The notes under the pieces: model-generated | Seen by the model: the letters and a program-made list of their open reading frames with translations, nothing else | What the model was told of the DNA's origin: nothing | The model's database searches: none | Assembly (NCBI GenBank): GCA_002081555.1 | Contig: KV920997.1 | Location: forward strand, 55,093-119,092 | Direction of reading: 5' to 3' | Length of the DNA: 64,000 nucleotides | From: Protostelium mycophagum | Taxonomy: Eukaryota > Evosea > Variosea > Protosteliida > Protosteliaceae | Shown: piece by piece, positions 49,254 to 61,102 of the stretch | Numbering within the stretch: position 1 is the first letter of the stretch | Layout of the letters: each line of letters starts with the position of its first letter | Position numbers and translations under genes: made by a program

Positions 49254-49470
49254 TGAGGAATTGTATTAAACCCTCCTCTTCCTGAGCCTCTTTGATCCGT
49301 TCCATTGAAAAATGAATGGAACGCTGTGGTCCTGAAGCCAAATTCCAGCGGGTCATTCTCTGAAAGAAGAAGCGACCCGTCGGTGATGGCAATTCACGGC
49401 CGATTTCTTTGAACTACCATCTTTAAGATTTTTGCGTACCGCAGATTCCCTCGGACAGGAGATCCGGGAT
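49254..49470. repeat. tandem duplication, copy 2, with inverted core
   Basis: Second copy, 217 nt downstream. The core 49369-49406 is an exact reverse complement of 49152-49189. The flanks are otherwise nearly identical; single-base differences include ATTGAAAAAT in place of ATTGGAAAAT. Confidence 0.9.
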
Positions 49471-49525
49471 TTTGATAAGCCAATAAATCCGTGTCAACTT
49501 TAACCCACGAAGATGAAGGATGAAT

Positions 49526-50130
49526 CTACATTATATTACATAGCCTTTTTGATTTCTTCTTCCGTGGGGGTCCATCTTCTTCTGCAATGCGTCTCACAAC
49601 TGTTTGAAAGCATTCATTAATCATATGTCGGGTCTTGGCTGAAGTCTCGATGTATGAACACCCAAAATTTTTCGCCATCTCTGAAGCTTCTTCTGTGGAA
49701 ACTTGTCTCTCGTCTTCCAAATCGTGTTTGTTTCCGACAAGGACCATCGACAATTTCTTCTCCTCCTTTGTTGCCAGCAATCCACGATGAAACTCCTCGA
49801 TCTGAGAAAAGGACGTTCGATCGGTGATGGAAAAGACAAGTAGAAAACCTCTTCCACTTCTATAATAGCCATCTCTCAGAGCATGGAACTCTTCCTGCCC
49901 GGCGGTATCTAAAATGTCCAAATTGTAATAATTGCCATCAACTTCCATTTGTCTTCTATATGAGTCTTCTATGGCTACCACAATATTAGGCCACGCAACG
50001 GAGGATGAATCGACTCACTTGGGTCATAGAAATCAACAAAATGATCGTTTGTGAAGCGTGCTGTGATCGCTGATTTACCTACAGCACCTGGACCGACAAC
50101 CACTAGCCGGATCTCAGATGAGGTGATCAT
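49526..50130 (-). CDS. Ras-type small GTPase
   Basis: Membrane-anchored signalling switch. MITSSEIRLVVVGPGAVGKS is the P-loop (GPGAVGKS: Gly12 kept, Gly13 replaced by Ala). AITARFTNDHFVDFYDP leads into switch I, TIEDSYRRQMEVDG, then LDILDTAGQEEFHALRDGYY with Gln61, LLVFSITDRTSFSQIEEFHR, VGNKHDLEDERQVS and CSYIETSAKTR. The basic tail KKKSKRLCNIM ends in a CAAX box. One intron of about 50 nt lies between FYDP and IEDSY. The effector loop DPTIEDSYRR and Met at the CAAX end suggest a farnesylated Ras/Rap-like member. It is transcribed in the same direction as the receptor kinase, with 113 bases between them. Confidence 0.93.
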
Positions 50131-50242
50131 CCTCGGCCTATGCAGATCAAATGACCCGCCATTCAAAACAGACAGACATACCACATCTACAACCCACAAG
50201 CACTTGCATCATGACAACCAGAAAGAAGGCCTTTGCACAAGT

Positions 50243-53200
50243 TTATTCAACACCCGAGAGGGCCGTGATGAGCTGTTGTTTGATCTCTTCAACCTCTGGT
50301 CTGAAACTGTTTTTGTACTGGACGCATTTGTGGTAAAGGGTCACCAATGCGGCCAAACAAAAACACGCTCCTTTCTCATCAACCTAAACAGAGTTAGCTT
50401 GGTCTGAATTCAAAAGAGATCATCTCACCAAACCGATGTTGACATCACCAAGTTGTTTTGCCTTGTTGATGTTCTCGATCAACATGTCAAGATGTAGTTC
50501 TGGAACCTTTCTGTCGTTGATGTGGAATTGAGGGTTTCCTTTTTGATTTTCAAATGGCCTCTTCAGGGACAACAACTCGTACAGCACCATTCCAAAGGAA
50601 AAGACTGAGATGTCTCAACATTCAACATGTTGTGATGAGATATCTTGAGGTAAAAGTACTCGATCAAAACTCAACGTGACGCAGCTCTGCTGCGAATATA
50701 ACAGATATCTACCGCGAATCTTGTACAAGATTGTCCTTACCGTCACATTTGTATGTGTATTCTTCTGCGTTCCAAACTTCAGGAGCTATGAACCCTGGTG
50801 TTCTGCAAATTTTAAAACACAATACAAAGTCATGTACACGTTGTAACATGTCAAAGTGACATAGTGTCAAAGTGACATGGTGTCAAAATGACATGGTGTC
50901 AAAATGACATACCCGATGGCTGTCTTGGCAACCTGCCCTTCTTCTGTCAACTTCTTCGCGGTGTCAAAGTCCGCGATTGAGATGGACGATATCTCATTTG
51001 TATTATTCAAGCTGACCAAAATGTTGTCACTTTTCAAGTCTCTACAACGAGTCAGTTTTTCTTATTAATGAGAGTATTTTTCATATGAAAGCTCGCCAGA
51101 ACACGTTAAGTTACCGTAAAATTTCATTCTGGTGCGGTACCATAACGTGTTCAGATTCTGTACCGAAATTCCAGGAATATAAAAGACCGACCTGTGAATA
51201 ATGTCGTGGTTGTGGAGAAACAACAGCCCCTCCACGATCTGCATGGCCAGATCACAGATCTCTTTGGGTGTAAAAAAGGTCCTGATTTTTCGGCTTCCAC
51301 TTCTGGTCTTGACGGGCGGAGTCTCTTCCAGTAATTTTATATTTTTCCTCCGATTTTCGATTTGGTCGAAGAGTGAGCTGAAAAGATTTAATTTTAATCT
51401 TTTCGAGAATTTTTTTAATTTTTAATCTTTTTGAGAAATTTTTTTTTAATTTTTAAATCTTTTTGAGAAAGTTTTTTAATTGTAATCTTTTCGAGAAAAA
51501 TTAAATTTTTTTAAAGATCGAATTTTGTAACAAAAATTCAGTCTTAAAAAAAACTAATTTTAAATCTTTTCGAGAAAGAATTTAAAATTTTTTTTAAAAG
51601 ATTGAATTTTTTAACAAAAATTCAGTCAAAGTCAAGGGGAAAAATGAACCTGTTGTATTTTGTGGTGAACAATTGTATTCTATCATCCATCTCTCTATGA
51701 AATAGGTATCTATCTTTGTAAATATAAAATGTATTTTTCGTTCTACAACTTAGACTACAAACCTCGTTATATTCGGATGATACGGTAAATTTTCCAGTAA
51801 ATTGATCTCGGTGAGAAACTTCTCCTAAAAATCCGTGAATTTTCGTTCAAGTTTCCTCGAAATTTCAGAACATCAGGGAATTTCATGCAAGTTTCGTCGT
51901 CTACAACGCTGATTACAATGCTCACTACAACGAAGTAGTTACCCTTATATTAGGAAGATGAAGAATCATTTGTTCTGTAATAACCAACTCCTTCATGCAG
52001 CAGGTCCAACCATCTACATAGCAGTTGTAGATGCCGGCAAAACTACCCCCGACACCTTCCACCATTTTCTCTATGATACATCATTTTCATCTCGGTTTCC
52101 CGCCATTTCTGTACACGAAAATGTCGACAAGATGACCCACCTGCGACCTGGACATTGTCCGTGTCGACAACAATCTTCTTTTTGTTGACATCTTGACTTT
52201 GTCGTCTGGTAAAGACGGATTTAAACAGGTTGCCTGTCGTTGGTGCAGAGGTAACCAATATATTTTGGTTGATTTCTTTCAGCTGTCTACACTGCTTCTG
52301 TAGAGACAAGACCTGGTACTCCAATTTTGCTGCCTGGTTTTATTCAGAAAAGTCGCGGAAAATTCGGTTTGATGACGTCATTGACATATCCAATCGATCA
52401 CGTGTAAAAAAATCTTGAAAAATATGTGAAAATGTACCTGACTCGTCTTATTCTTCAACATTTTTTGTAACAGAGTGGCGCTCATCTCCGTAGAGTGTTC
52501 AGAAGATGACCTCTCACGCTGCTTCTTCTCGTTAGCCTCGGACTTTTGCTTTAAGATGTGACTCTGCTGTGCGTTCAAGTCGCTCTCTCTGTCTTCGATT
52601 TGCTTCTGTCTGCTCTGTGTGAGATTTGTGGAAAATATTTTGTATAAATACGAAAAATGTGATTTATTGTGTAGAAAAAATTTTGGTGGATTTTAAATTA
52701 TTTGGAGAAATTATTCTGATATCATAGAGTTAATTTTGAAAATTGAAGGTTAATATTCTGATGACGTCATCACCTGGCCTGTAGAGCAGCCATCATTTTC
52801 TTGTATTGTTGGCCATTCACGTTGTGGAATAATAACACTCCCATAATCACTGCGGCCATGATGCAGATTTCCGTGAAGATTCTGGACCATGAAGTCTGGG
52901 TCAGCTCTTCTTTGCTTGGGGCTTCCTCCATCAGTTCATTATCTACAACGAATTTTCAGTGAATTTTCAACGCATTTTCCATGAATTCTCTTCGAATTTT
53001 GAAATGAAAAGATGTTCTAAAATATTTCAGAAGCAACCTTCTTGGGAGAGTTCTTTTCTGTGGACGACAGCACCGACTCTGACTGTGGCGCCCCAGTAAT
53101 AATTTTTATTCTTCAACGCAACCACCCACGCCTCACCTCCCCTACAAATAGTTATACAACATAGTTATACAATGTTGTAGATTGTCAAATTCGATGATGT

Positions 53201-53926
53201 CATTTAAATCTGGTCCATTCATCTTAGCAACTCATTATATGCCCATGGAAAATGATTCAAGTATGAGAAATTCACCTGAGGTACTTGTAAGGAAGCATCC
53301 CAAATTGAGAGGATGGCACCGTGATCAAGAACTTGCACCTAAGTTGTCAGGACGGACTTGAGGTGATGAACGCGCTCACCTGGCGGAGATGCCATTGTAC
53401 ACACCTGGTTGGTGGTTAATGCAAGTTGCTTGGTATTCTGCTGTTGTGGGGATCTCTCCCTTCCTGCCCAAAAAGACCTCTATATCATCTGCGAATGTCA
53501 CCGATGCATTTCCTCACTTTCCAATTTCTCATGCTTGATGATCGCCGCAAGACTGATACCTGATGTGTATGCGAAGAATTGAAACTGTAGGAGTTCTTCT
53601 GTTTCATTGGGATTGGTTAGAAACGAGAAGCATAGCGAGTTCTGGAATGTGAATGTTGCCTCGTCATTTTCCAGCTTGTTTAAAAATTCACATCTGTAAT
53701 GGTGAATTGATTATCATATCACATCAAAAGGTGAATGTCATCTCTTTGTCGATCAGAATTAAATATTTAAATGCACTCGGACACCCCAGCGATAATCACA
53801 GATCAGATCTAAAGATGATCGTAAAATTTACTTGGACGCTGCAGAGCTCAGATTAACAGATGAGATCAGGGTGATATGGACCAGAAAGAGGATAGCTTTG
53901 AGAATGTGGTCATGTTTTCTCGTCAT
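50243..53926 (-). CDS. receptor-type serine/threonine kinase
   Basis: The start MTRKHDHILKAILFLVHITL, ISSVNLSSAASK looks like a signal peptide. The ectodomain includes FLITVPSSQFGMLPYKYLR and WVVALKNKNYYWGATVRVGA. One membrane span, ICIMAAVIMGVLLFHNV, is followed by a coiled coil (RQKQIEDRESDLNAQQSHIL, QVLSLQKQCRQLKEINQ). The kinase domain reads VEGVGGSFAGIYNC (Gly loop), CCMKEL (Lys), EINLLENLPYHPNITRYLFH, IVEGLLFLHNHDIIH, RDLKSDNILVSL, ISIADFDTAKKL (DFD rather than DFG), TPGFIAPEVWNAEEYTYKCD, VFSFGMVLYELLSLKRPFEN. It most resembles TKL-type kinases. Introns include a 16-nt tandem repeat and a low-complexity tract; the acceptor before RDLKSD is CTGACTCGTTGTAG. The TAA stop is inside AATAAA. 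Confidence 0.85.
50850..50913. repeat. 16-nt tandem repeat, four copies, kinase intron
   Basis: Four copies of TGTCAAARTGACATRG. Each unit is itself an inverted repeat (TGTCA...TGACA). The last copy runs into the splice donor (minus strand GTATGTCATTTTGAC). Confidence 0.85.
51385..51625. repeat. degenerate tandem repeat in a kinase intron
   Basis: About five diverged units around AATCTTTTYGAGAAA separated by T-rich and A-rich runs, with the last part partly complementary to the first. This accounts for most of a 250-nt intron. Confidence 0.7.
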
Positions 53927-54703
53927 AATCGCGTGCTCCCTCGCGATCAGACAGAAAAAGCCGCCAAAAAGAAATTTGAAACCCACCTAAAATTTGACAA
54001 GAGACACCATAAGACACGCAAACATTTTCGTTTAAATGTAAGGAGCTTCTTTTCTGAAAGCTTGATATCCGCCAGGAAGAGGTCATCATTTTGGAGACAT
54101 GCCAGCGAAGAGAACCGAACCGCTCTTGTCCCGTGGCCGATCCTCCCACTGAAAGAATGGAATAAGTCGACCACATCTACAGTGTACACTTGGTAAAAAT
54201 AGTCTCTGAGCTTTTGCATCTATGTCTATTACGCGTTCCTGGTGATCCTGGGCCATTTTGAAGTGGATCCGAGTTTTCTCATGATCATGAGGACTCAAAG
54301 TGGAGTTGCGCGTTTGAATCCATCGCAACCCTCTTAATTAATTAGATGACATTTTGTATAGGATTCTGCACCCTTTGAGATTGTCCAGTGCTTCCACCTT
54401 CGTCCTATCAATCAATAACAATAAGAGGCAGACCTTGGTGCATTTAGTGATATTCCTGCAATTCTCGGTAATGAACACGTTAATTACCGAGATCTTTAAC
54501 GTGGTGAGGGGAATCTGCAGCAAACATTCTGCTCGCTATGGAATTTGACCAGTTCCTGAGACATTTCTGGGAATGCCATCCAGTTCTTCTCCTTTCATGA
54601 AAAGATGCAGCAAAATCTGACAGGAATGCATAGATTTATAACAAGTATACACCTCCCACGGAGCTTTTTCGGCAGCTGAAAAGTTGACGACACCTTCAAA
54701 GAC
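53927..54703. other. divergent intergenic region
   Basis: Lies between the receptor kinase start (-) and the unknown gene start (+). The minus strand is open in several stretches (for example 53947-54219), but none joins convincingly to the kinase. A near-perfect palindrome CTCGGTAAT...ATTACCGAG lies at 54464-54491. Confidence 0.4.
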
Positions 54704-55562
54704 ATGGACCACCACATGGACCAGGCTGCTGTGTTTCTACAGAAGTATCTCGATTTCATCCGCAGCAATGAGCTGACATGGACAAACAATGAGTGGAAAC
54801 AGTTTGTGAAGATTTTATTAACGGCAGTGACAATGAGCAAAAATGTGAGACCTGATCTCTATATCTGCCAAGGGCAGGTCGTGATTGGTGAGTGATGGGT
54901 GGGACCTCCTTTGTTGATCAACAACAGACAAACGTCAGCTGAACATCAACAAGTGCTTGCCTCATGTTACTCTCTTTAGAGGACAGTTCTTACCTTCTGG
55001 AAACGTAGACGGATTATTTTGGAAACCTTGTAGAGGACGAATCCGAGTGAGCGGGAACATGTACAAGCGGATGCACTACGCTATATTTAAAGGGCACAAG
55101 TTACGACGTGTTGTGAGTCAAAGATGTCTAGTCTTCATAACGACATGAGTGTGCTGATGTGCACAGACATCGTTCTTGCTTGGTCATGAGGATGAGTGGT
55201 CATTTGTAGAGTATAGAACTGGTTCAGCAAATGTAGACACCAACCTTCACGAAGTGTGCACATCCGAAAATATAGATTTTCACGGCCTCCTTGACCTCGT
55301 TGCAAATTACTGTGCTCACAAAGTCTTCGAAGACCCAAAAGAAAGCGAGGACTCCGACTCTTCCTCACCCTCGAGTCCCAAACATTTGGAACACCCACCC
55401 CCAAGTTCTGAACCCCACATCAGTCCCAATCGTTTAGAACGGTACCCCGTGGAACCACCAGACCCATTCAACCAGCCTCTACAATGCGATTACTATTCCG
55501 TCAATCTGTACACACAATCTGTCATTTCATACAACATCTTTGGACAAGAAGTCCCTTTGTAA
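54704..55562 (+). CDS. unknown protein with acidic, Pro-rich C-terminus
   Basis: Three exons in phase. MDHHMDQAAVFLQKYLDFIR, TWTNNEWKQFVKILLTAVTM, then GQFLPSGNVDGLFWKPCRGR, IRVSGNMYKRMHYAIFKGHK, LRRV joined to TSFLLGHEDEWSFVEYRTGS, and NIDFHGLLDLVANYCAHKVF. After this comes an acidic Ser/Pro tail (KESEDSDSSSPSSPKHLE). The middle basic block with RRV...EYRT resembles a small DNA-binding-like fold, but I name no family. It could be a transcription regulator. It is convergent with the secreted multi-domain protein; an AATAAA follows the stop by about 20 nt. Confidence 0.6.
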
Positions 55563-55611
55563 CATAAAGATATCAGAATAAAAACTTGTGACATTTGACT
55601 CGAGTGTAAAA

Positions 55612-57770
55612 CTACATTTTAATGGGTTGTTGCGAAAAAGGGATGGCACACCCTGCAGACAGAGCCCATTGGTTGTGAAGGTACTGCTTGTTCCAAGAAG
55701 AAGGTATGAGGGGTCCTTTAGCACCAACGTTCACCTGTCATCCTCAGCAAAGTTGTGTGTTTGGCGAAAAAGTCTTTGAGCACTCGAACACTGCAGACGC
55801 ATACACTACTGAAGCAAAAAAACACTTCGGCAGACGCCTCACCTGCACTCCAAAGTCAAGTGACCATTCAGACAGATGTGTCTTTGGACACTGCGACACC
55901 ATCCACGGCTCCTGGAGGAGGGTCTTGCCTTTTGTTATCTTTTTGGGCGGGAGTCCTCTGGGGTCGTACTTTACGGAGAATGTGACGAAAGGGGCGAGTT
56001 CGGTGAAGGCATCAAAGAAGGTCTTGGTGAGGAGGTGAACCTGACTCGTTGTAGAAGAGGTCTTGAGATAATTCAGGGAAAATTCGTACCTTGAAATGGG
56101 GACCGGCACGGAGGGTTAACCCGACCTCTCCATCTACAACAAGATCAGTTATATTACATTATTTGGTAATAATATAAACGATATAAAAACGGCCCGGCAA
56201 CATCTTTCAATTGTAGACGCGTCAGACACGAATTTTCCGTGAAATATACCTCCAAATGTTCCCACGGTGGGTCTGTTGGGAGTGGGCGTTAGCTGAAAAC
56301 TCTCGTGTCTCCCGATAGTTCCCACACCCATCTGGTATAAGCCCTCTACAAATGACCCAGAATGTACGGCAGTCCCCACGATACTCCATCTGAAATTTCG
56401 TCGATATTCGCGGCATGTATTTCCAAACGGCGTCGACAAAAGGATACTATGTCGACATGTGAAATTACGGTGAAAACTCACTTGATGCTGAGGTCAATAG
56501 CCACAGTGAAGTCGACGTCTATGTTACAGATTCCAGGAATTCCAAAAGTGATGAATGGTGCGGAGATTGAAAAGGCATCCGGCACATTATGGGTGAACAT
56601 GGCCGTGGTCTTCACCTGTTTCTGTTCAAAATACTATTGGCGGGAAAGTGACGGATTCAAATTTCATAATCTCACCTCAACGGTCACGTTCATTCTGATT
56701 TTACCACCGGTCTCGAGCTGTTTTGTCTCGTTGGCTTGGTCGTAACGGAAGGATATATTCAGATTGTAAAGAGCCCAGCAGTCTGCGCAGCTCACTTCTA
56801 TTTTTAGCTGCAAACCTCAGTCTTACGACAAGATATTTCTTTGAATCATACGAATGAAACTATTTTCATTACGGTGAAATCGTTCATTACGATGAGACTT
56901 ACGTTTCCGCCTTCGGCTGACTTGCAGAGACTCTTCAACTCTGGAACACTCTTCACCCAAGCGCTTTTACAGTCCATCTTTAAGAGGTGGACAGTGCCAT
57001 CAGATCCCTTCTTCTTTCTGTCGTAATTCCAACTCAAAGACTGGTTGAATTCTCGGTTTGCCCTGGGGATTTTCAGGCTGGTTGTAGAGGGTCAAAGTAC
57101 TCACAAGTTGCTGAGACCTTCGGGTTCTGCGGGAGAGAAGAAATTCATGCTCAGGGTCTCGAACACCTGTGAAATATAAGTATAATAATGATATATAATA
57201 ATGTATAGGATCATGTAAATGCAGAGATATATCACCTCTTTCTGCTCCACGATAGTTGCTTCTACATAAACTGTGTTGCCGTTGCGGTGCACTGAAGAAG
57301 GTCTGACCGCAAATCGAGAGGGTTTGCCTTGCTCATTTTGGCAGCCCCACTCCTTCCCGCCAAAAAGAACGACACTCTTGTCCCATTTAATTTGAGCATC
57401 CTCTTTGACCTAAAAGTATCATTGAGAGGTCTTACAAAATATCTTTCGGATTAAGCTTGAGATCAATACCTCCAAAACGAGAGATCCCTGAGAGAGACAT
57501 TTGATGGAAGAGATGTAGCTCTCGCGATCGAGGAGTATGACATTAGGGTGGAAGCGGACTTGATAATCCAATACATCTTCTGTCGGCTGCAAATTAATCA
57601 TCACTCTGTGTTGTCATTTTTAAGAGTCTCACCTCTCTCCTGCGGACGTTCTTGCTTTTAAAGAATCCCTCCTCATCCAATACAATCTTGTCACTCTCAA
57701 AGATCTTCGGTCTGGCCTCGCATAGTACACATAGGGCAAGCCAGACAGCGAGCACAAGGCGTCGCTTCAT
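55612..57770 (-). CDS. secreted multi-domain protein, partly DUF7029-like
   Basis: MKRRLVLAVWLALCVLCEAR is a typical signal peptide with cleavage near ARP. The first domain (YQVRFHPNVILLDRESYISS, IKCLSQGSLVLE, WDKSVVLFGGKEWGC, NGNTVYVEATIVEQKEVFET) matches the plan of fungal-type DUF7029 extracellular domains. Then come LSWNYDRKKKGSDGTVHLLK, LKIEVSCADCWALYNLNISF, FITFGIPGICNIDVDFTVAI and PFVTFSVKYDPRGLPPKK, beta-rich segments like the companion C-terminal domain. The final exons are uncertain; an end reading QQPIKM at 55612 is one choice. No membrane anchor was found. Cell-wall, matrix or surface function is a guess. Confidence 0.65.
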
Positions 57771-58032
57771 CCTTGTTATGGTGATCTGTTTTCGCTTGGA
57801 AAGCTGAAATGTCAATCATCGTATTAATTAATTCGACGACAAGAATTGGAGGCCTGCTGTCAATGACGGCACTTTCTGTCAAATTTACGGTTTGTGGTTT
57901 GTGGACATGCACGAACACAACACAAGTTGGGATCATCCCTCCACCTCTGTTCTTACTGAATTACAAACAACAGAATGGTCTTTATTATATAACGCATTTT
58001 GTTTGTGGAGTTAGACGTACAATAGAATACAT

Positions 58033-59791
58033 TTATTCGGTCAAATCGTCTGTTGTTGGTACGAGTCCCATGGACTGTCTGTGCCTGACCCAATCTTGCT
58101 TCTGGTGATCTTTACAACAGTAATATGTCACGTTGCAATGTGTACACAATAAACTGCCCTCGTGGCTGCAATTCATGCACAGAGTCTTCCCGCTATCGAT
58201 ATCTGGGCGCTTCCGTTGTAGATCGCCAACAAATGTGGTCTTACGTAATGTGCGCATGGCGGGAGCGAGGGAGGGGTTACCGGTGTCGACCATAGCCTCT
58301 ATCACCCCTGTTCTGAGAACCTGATCACGTCAGCACCTTCAAAATTTCAAGTTGAATTTCACCTTTCCGGCAGATTCGAAGATTCCAATGTCTACACAAA
58401 AGTTTGAGATGGTGACACCCCAATCTACAACGAGGTTCTGGTTTCCCACAACCTTTTGCAGATATGCCAGATGCTGTACACGTCAGTTCATGTCTCTTGT
58501 ACCAAAAACGTAATATCACCTTTTGACCGTATGAAACCGCCAGACGGTATTGGTTTGTCGACATGTACAGTCGACATAAGACTCTATCACCCCAGGAAAA
58601 TACCCAGTGGTTTCGTCTCAAATGCCTTCTGGCTGCCCGTGTTGCCGGCTGCATCACCGCCTGGGGATCTGACAGCTGGATGACGTCATCATATATCCTT
58701 CGTTATAGTGGTGAACTCACCTTCTGTATGGCGACGGCATTGATTGCCTTAAGAAAAGATTGTTCAGTGTCGTGATACTCTTTCAACTCTACGTCTGAAT
58801 ACTCGCTTCTGCAGTGGTTACAGCTCCATGACCTTTGTGCTTCGGCTCCATCTTTCACAACCAGCCCCATGGTGTGAAATTTTCCCGAGCGTAGGAGGGT
58901 GCCATCTTTGCATGATGGACAGACGAGAGGTCTGCACTTGTCCACTGATGAGCAACGCTCGCAACCGCAGATGAATCCTCTGCTTTGGAAGAGGTAAGCT
59001 TGTCGAACATTCGTGGAACAAATCAGTCTGAAAATGTCAGGGCGGGTTGTAGATCGTCAAACCATTCACCTTTCTCCCTCCATGTAGGAGAAGTTCAGAA
59101 GCTCTCCTTTCTTTATGTCTCTGATGGCCAAGAAGCAGGGCCCCTCCGTGGTCTCTGTCCATCTACAACCAGTCAATAAAAATAAAATCATCTTGAAAAA
59201 TCTGACCTCAGATTGGGCTGGCAACTGTGTGCCATGAGGGAGCAGACGTCGTAGAAAGCGGAACATAACTTCCCGTTTCTCATCACTTGGTGGAAATTGT
59301 TGTTCATGACCCACAGAATCTTCAGCGCCATTTTCATGGTGAGACTCTTGTCGACGCGTTGTAGATCACGGAATTTGTCACTGTTTCTGAGCATTTCGCG
59401 GAATTCTCTGCTCTTCTCGTTGTGACCCTCCCAATCGTTGTCTTCTATCGGGTTTTCAGAGGGGATCTACACTTGTCAATGATGTCCACGTGAATGGCGC
59501 ACTGTACTGTACCTGCGTATCTTCTAAGCGCTTTCTGACCTCCAAAGGCGCGTGGACATACTTCTCGATGACTCTTAATAAAGTGGCGAGATCGTCAGAT
59601 CTGAACATATCAGACCGAATGTGGTTGAATGAAACAATCACTCACCTCTCAACAACAATCAGAGGGGTTTCTCTCAGTACTCTTTGTCCTGACTTGAAGT
59701 CACGAGCTGCAATTAGGACTCTTCCCATTTGTGGGTGTTCTCTCTCGATCACCGATGACTCTATCGAATTTGTTCTCATCAGGCGTGTCAT
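58033..59791 (-). CDS. SMYD-like SET-domain protein with C-terminal MYND finger
   Basis: Probable lysine methyltransferase. MTRLMRTNSIESSVIERENP opens the split SET domain with GRVLIAARDFKSGQRVLRET, then a helical insert and the core FYDVCSLMAHSCQPNL (NHSC-like) and FLAIRDIKKGELLNFSYMEG. The post-SET cysteines are in RGFICGCERCSSVDKC. A second Cys cluster, CPSCKDGTLLRSG and CNHCRSEYSDV, follows. After a TPR-like helical region (MSTNQYRLAVSYGQK) the protein ends in a MYND finger: CMNCSHEGSLLCTHCNVTYY, CCKDHQKQDWVRHR. Classical SMYD proteins carry MYND inside the SET domain, so the position here is unusual. The TAA stop is inside AATAAA. Confidence 0.82.
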
Positions 59792-61058
59792 GTCTAAAGT
59801 ACTCGTGCGTATGTTTTGTTACTTGTCTTTGTTTGGGATTTGAAATAGTGACAATCCAGTTTAGAAAAGTGAACGCGTAAGCTTTCTTCCGACTATCCGG
59901 AGATTATCGGAAATTTCGAAGAATTTAGACTCCGAAAAATTTTCCGATTCCGCGAGAGGGGCTTCGGCCACGCCTTTTCATTGAAATATCAGGGCCTCTT
60001 GGATGCACACCTGATGATGAAGAACGATGCAAGATTTTCTTGGTGGGCCGGTTCTTTGAAACCGCGCACTGGTGAAGAACAACCATGTATTTGCAGAGTT
60101 TGGTCAGATTCCCCCCAATTGTCAGGATTTGCATCCAATATTTTCATTTTCTCATGAACAGTGATTTTTGAGACCAAGTGTCTGTTCAGAAAACGCTGCA
60201 AGCAGCACGGAACTGAATTCGAAAAATTTTCTTTCAAACTTTTTTTTGTCCCGAGATTGATTGTAGATAGTCATTTTGGCGCCAAGTCAAAATTCTTTGA
60301 AAGTTTTTTAACGGCTCTCGCAAGAGCACAATAGAAGGTGCGGTAGAGCTCACAAGGTACAGTAATCTCTTGAATCCTTCGATATAGTCCGAGAACATTT
60401 CACTCCCGACATAAGAGCATATCTCAACCGAAATGAGGTCTTGAGTCTTTGGGGTCTTCTCTGTTGGACTTTTAAGAATTCAAAAGGATTCTTATTATGT
60501 CTTATCTTGCTCTTGGTCATGTTAGTTGGATATATGTAAACAAGAATCTAATCTTCTTTAAGATTGACCTCGAGAAACCCAAGGGCCGTATAGGGTGTTC
60601 AAATTTGACCTACAAGATCTACCTCACCGACTGTATTTCGATCACAAGGACCATACAGACGGGCGAGCGATCCTCCTTCTCAGGGCGTGAAACTTCACAT
60701 CTCCAAGATTCAAAGGATCAAGTAGAGCCCCTCTCCATCTTATAGAATGTGAAGTTCCTTCGAGTGATCCGACTTCTAAGCCGAAAGGCTCATCTGAGCG
60801 AGGAATGACAGTCCCTAGGCCTCTCAACCCCATTAGATAAGACCTCCTTTCTGCCAGTCCAATAGACTCGATGAGGTACAAGTCCACAACCACCCTTCAG
60901 GTCGATGAGACTCTTCTGTTCAGTCGCGATAGTGGGCATACAAGCCCTTCACGCTTTATCATTTCGTTGGGAGGTCGAACATGACACGATCTGAATGATG
61001 GCAGTTGCTACTTCAATGGATACTCCATCAGTCTCAAGAAGCTTGTAAGGGCTATTGG
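59792..61058. other. non-coding region upstream of the SMYD gene
   Basis: Contains the SMYD promoter and about 1 kb with no supported gene. A minus-strand frame of 83 codons (60642-60893) is not recognised. Text near 60690-60780 has partial inverted repetition around CTTCACAT/ATGTGAAG. May be an old element next to the tRNA. Confidence 0.35.
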
Positions 61059-61059
61059 A

Positions 61060-61102
61060 GCGATATTGTGAGCTTGGAGGGATTGGCGGGCACAAAAAAA
61101 GT
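61060..61102. repeat. inverted repeat flanking tRNA-Asn, left arm
   Basis: Reads GCGATATTGTGAGCTTGGAG and then GG-ATTGGCGGG-CACAAAAAAAGT. It pairs with 61458-61491 apart from a 9-nt insertion and one mismatch. Confidence 0.85.

Noticed and set aside
53876-54196. 106-codon plus-strand frame starting MDQKEDSFENVV
   Set aside because: It overlaps the receptor kinase signal-peptide exon on the minus strand, lacks family features and is charged as expected from an antisense frame.
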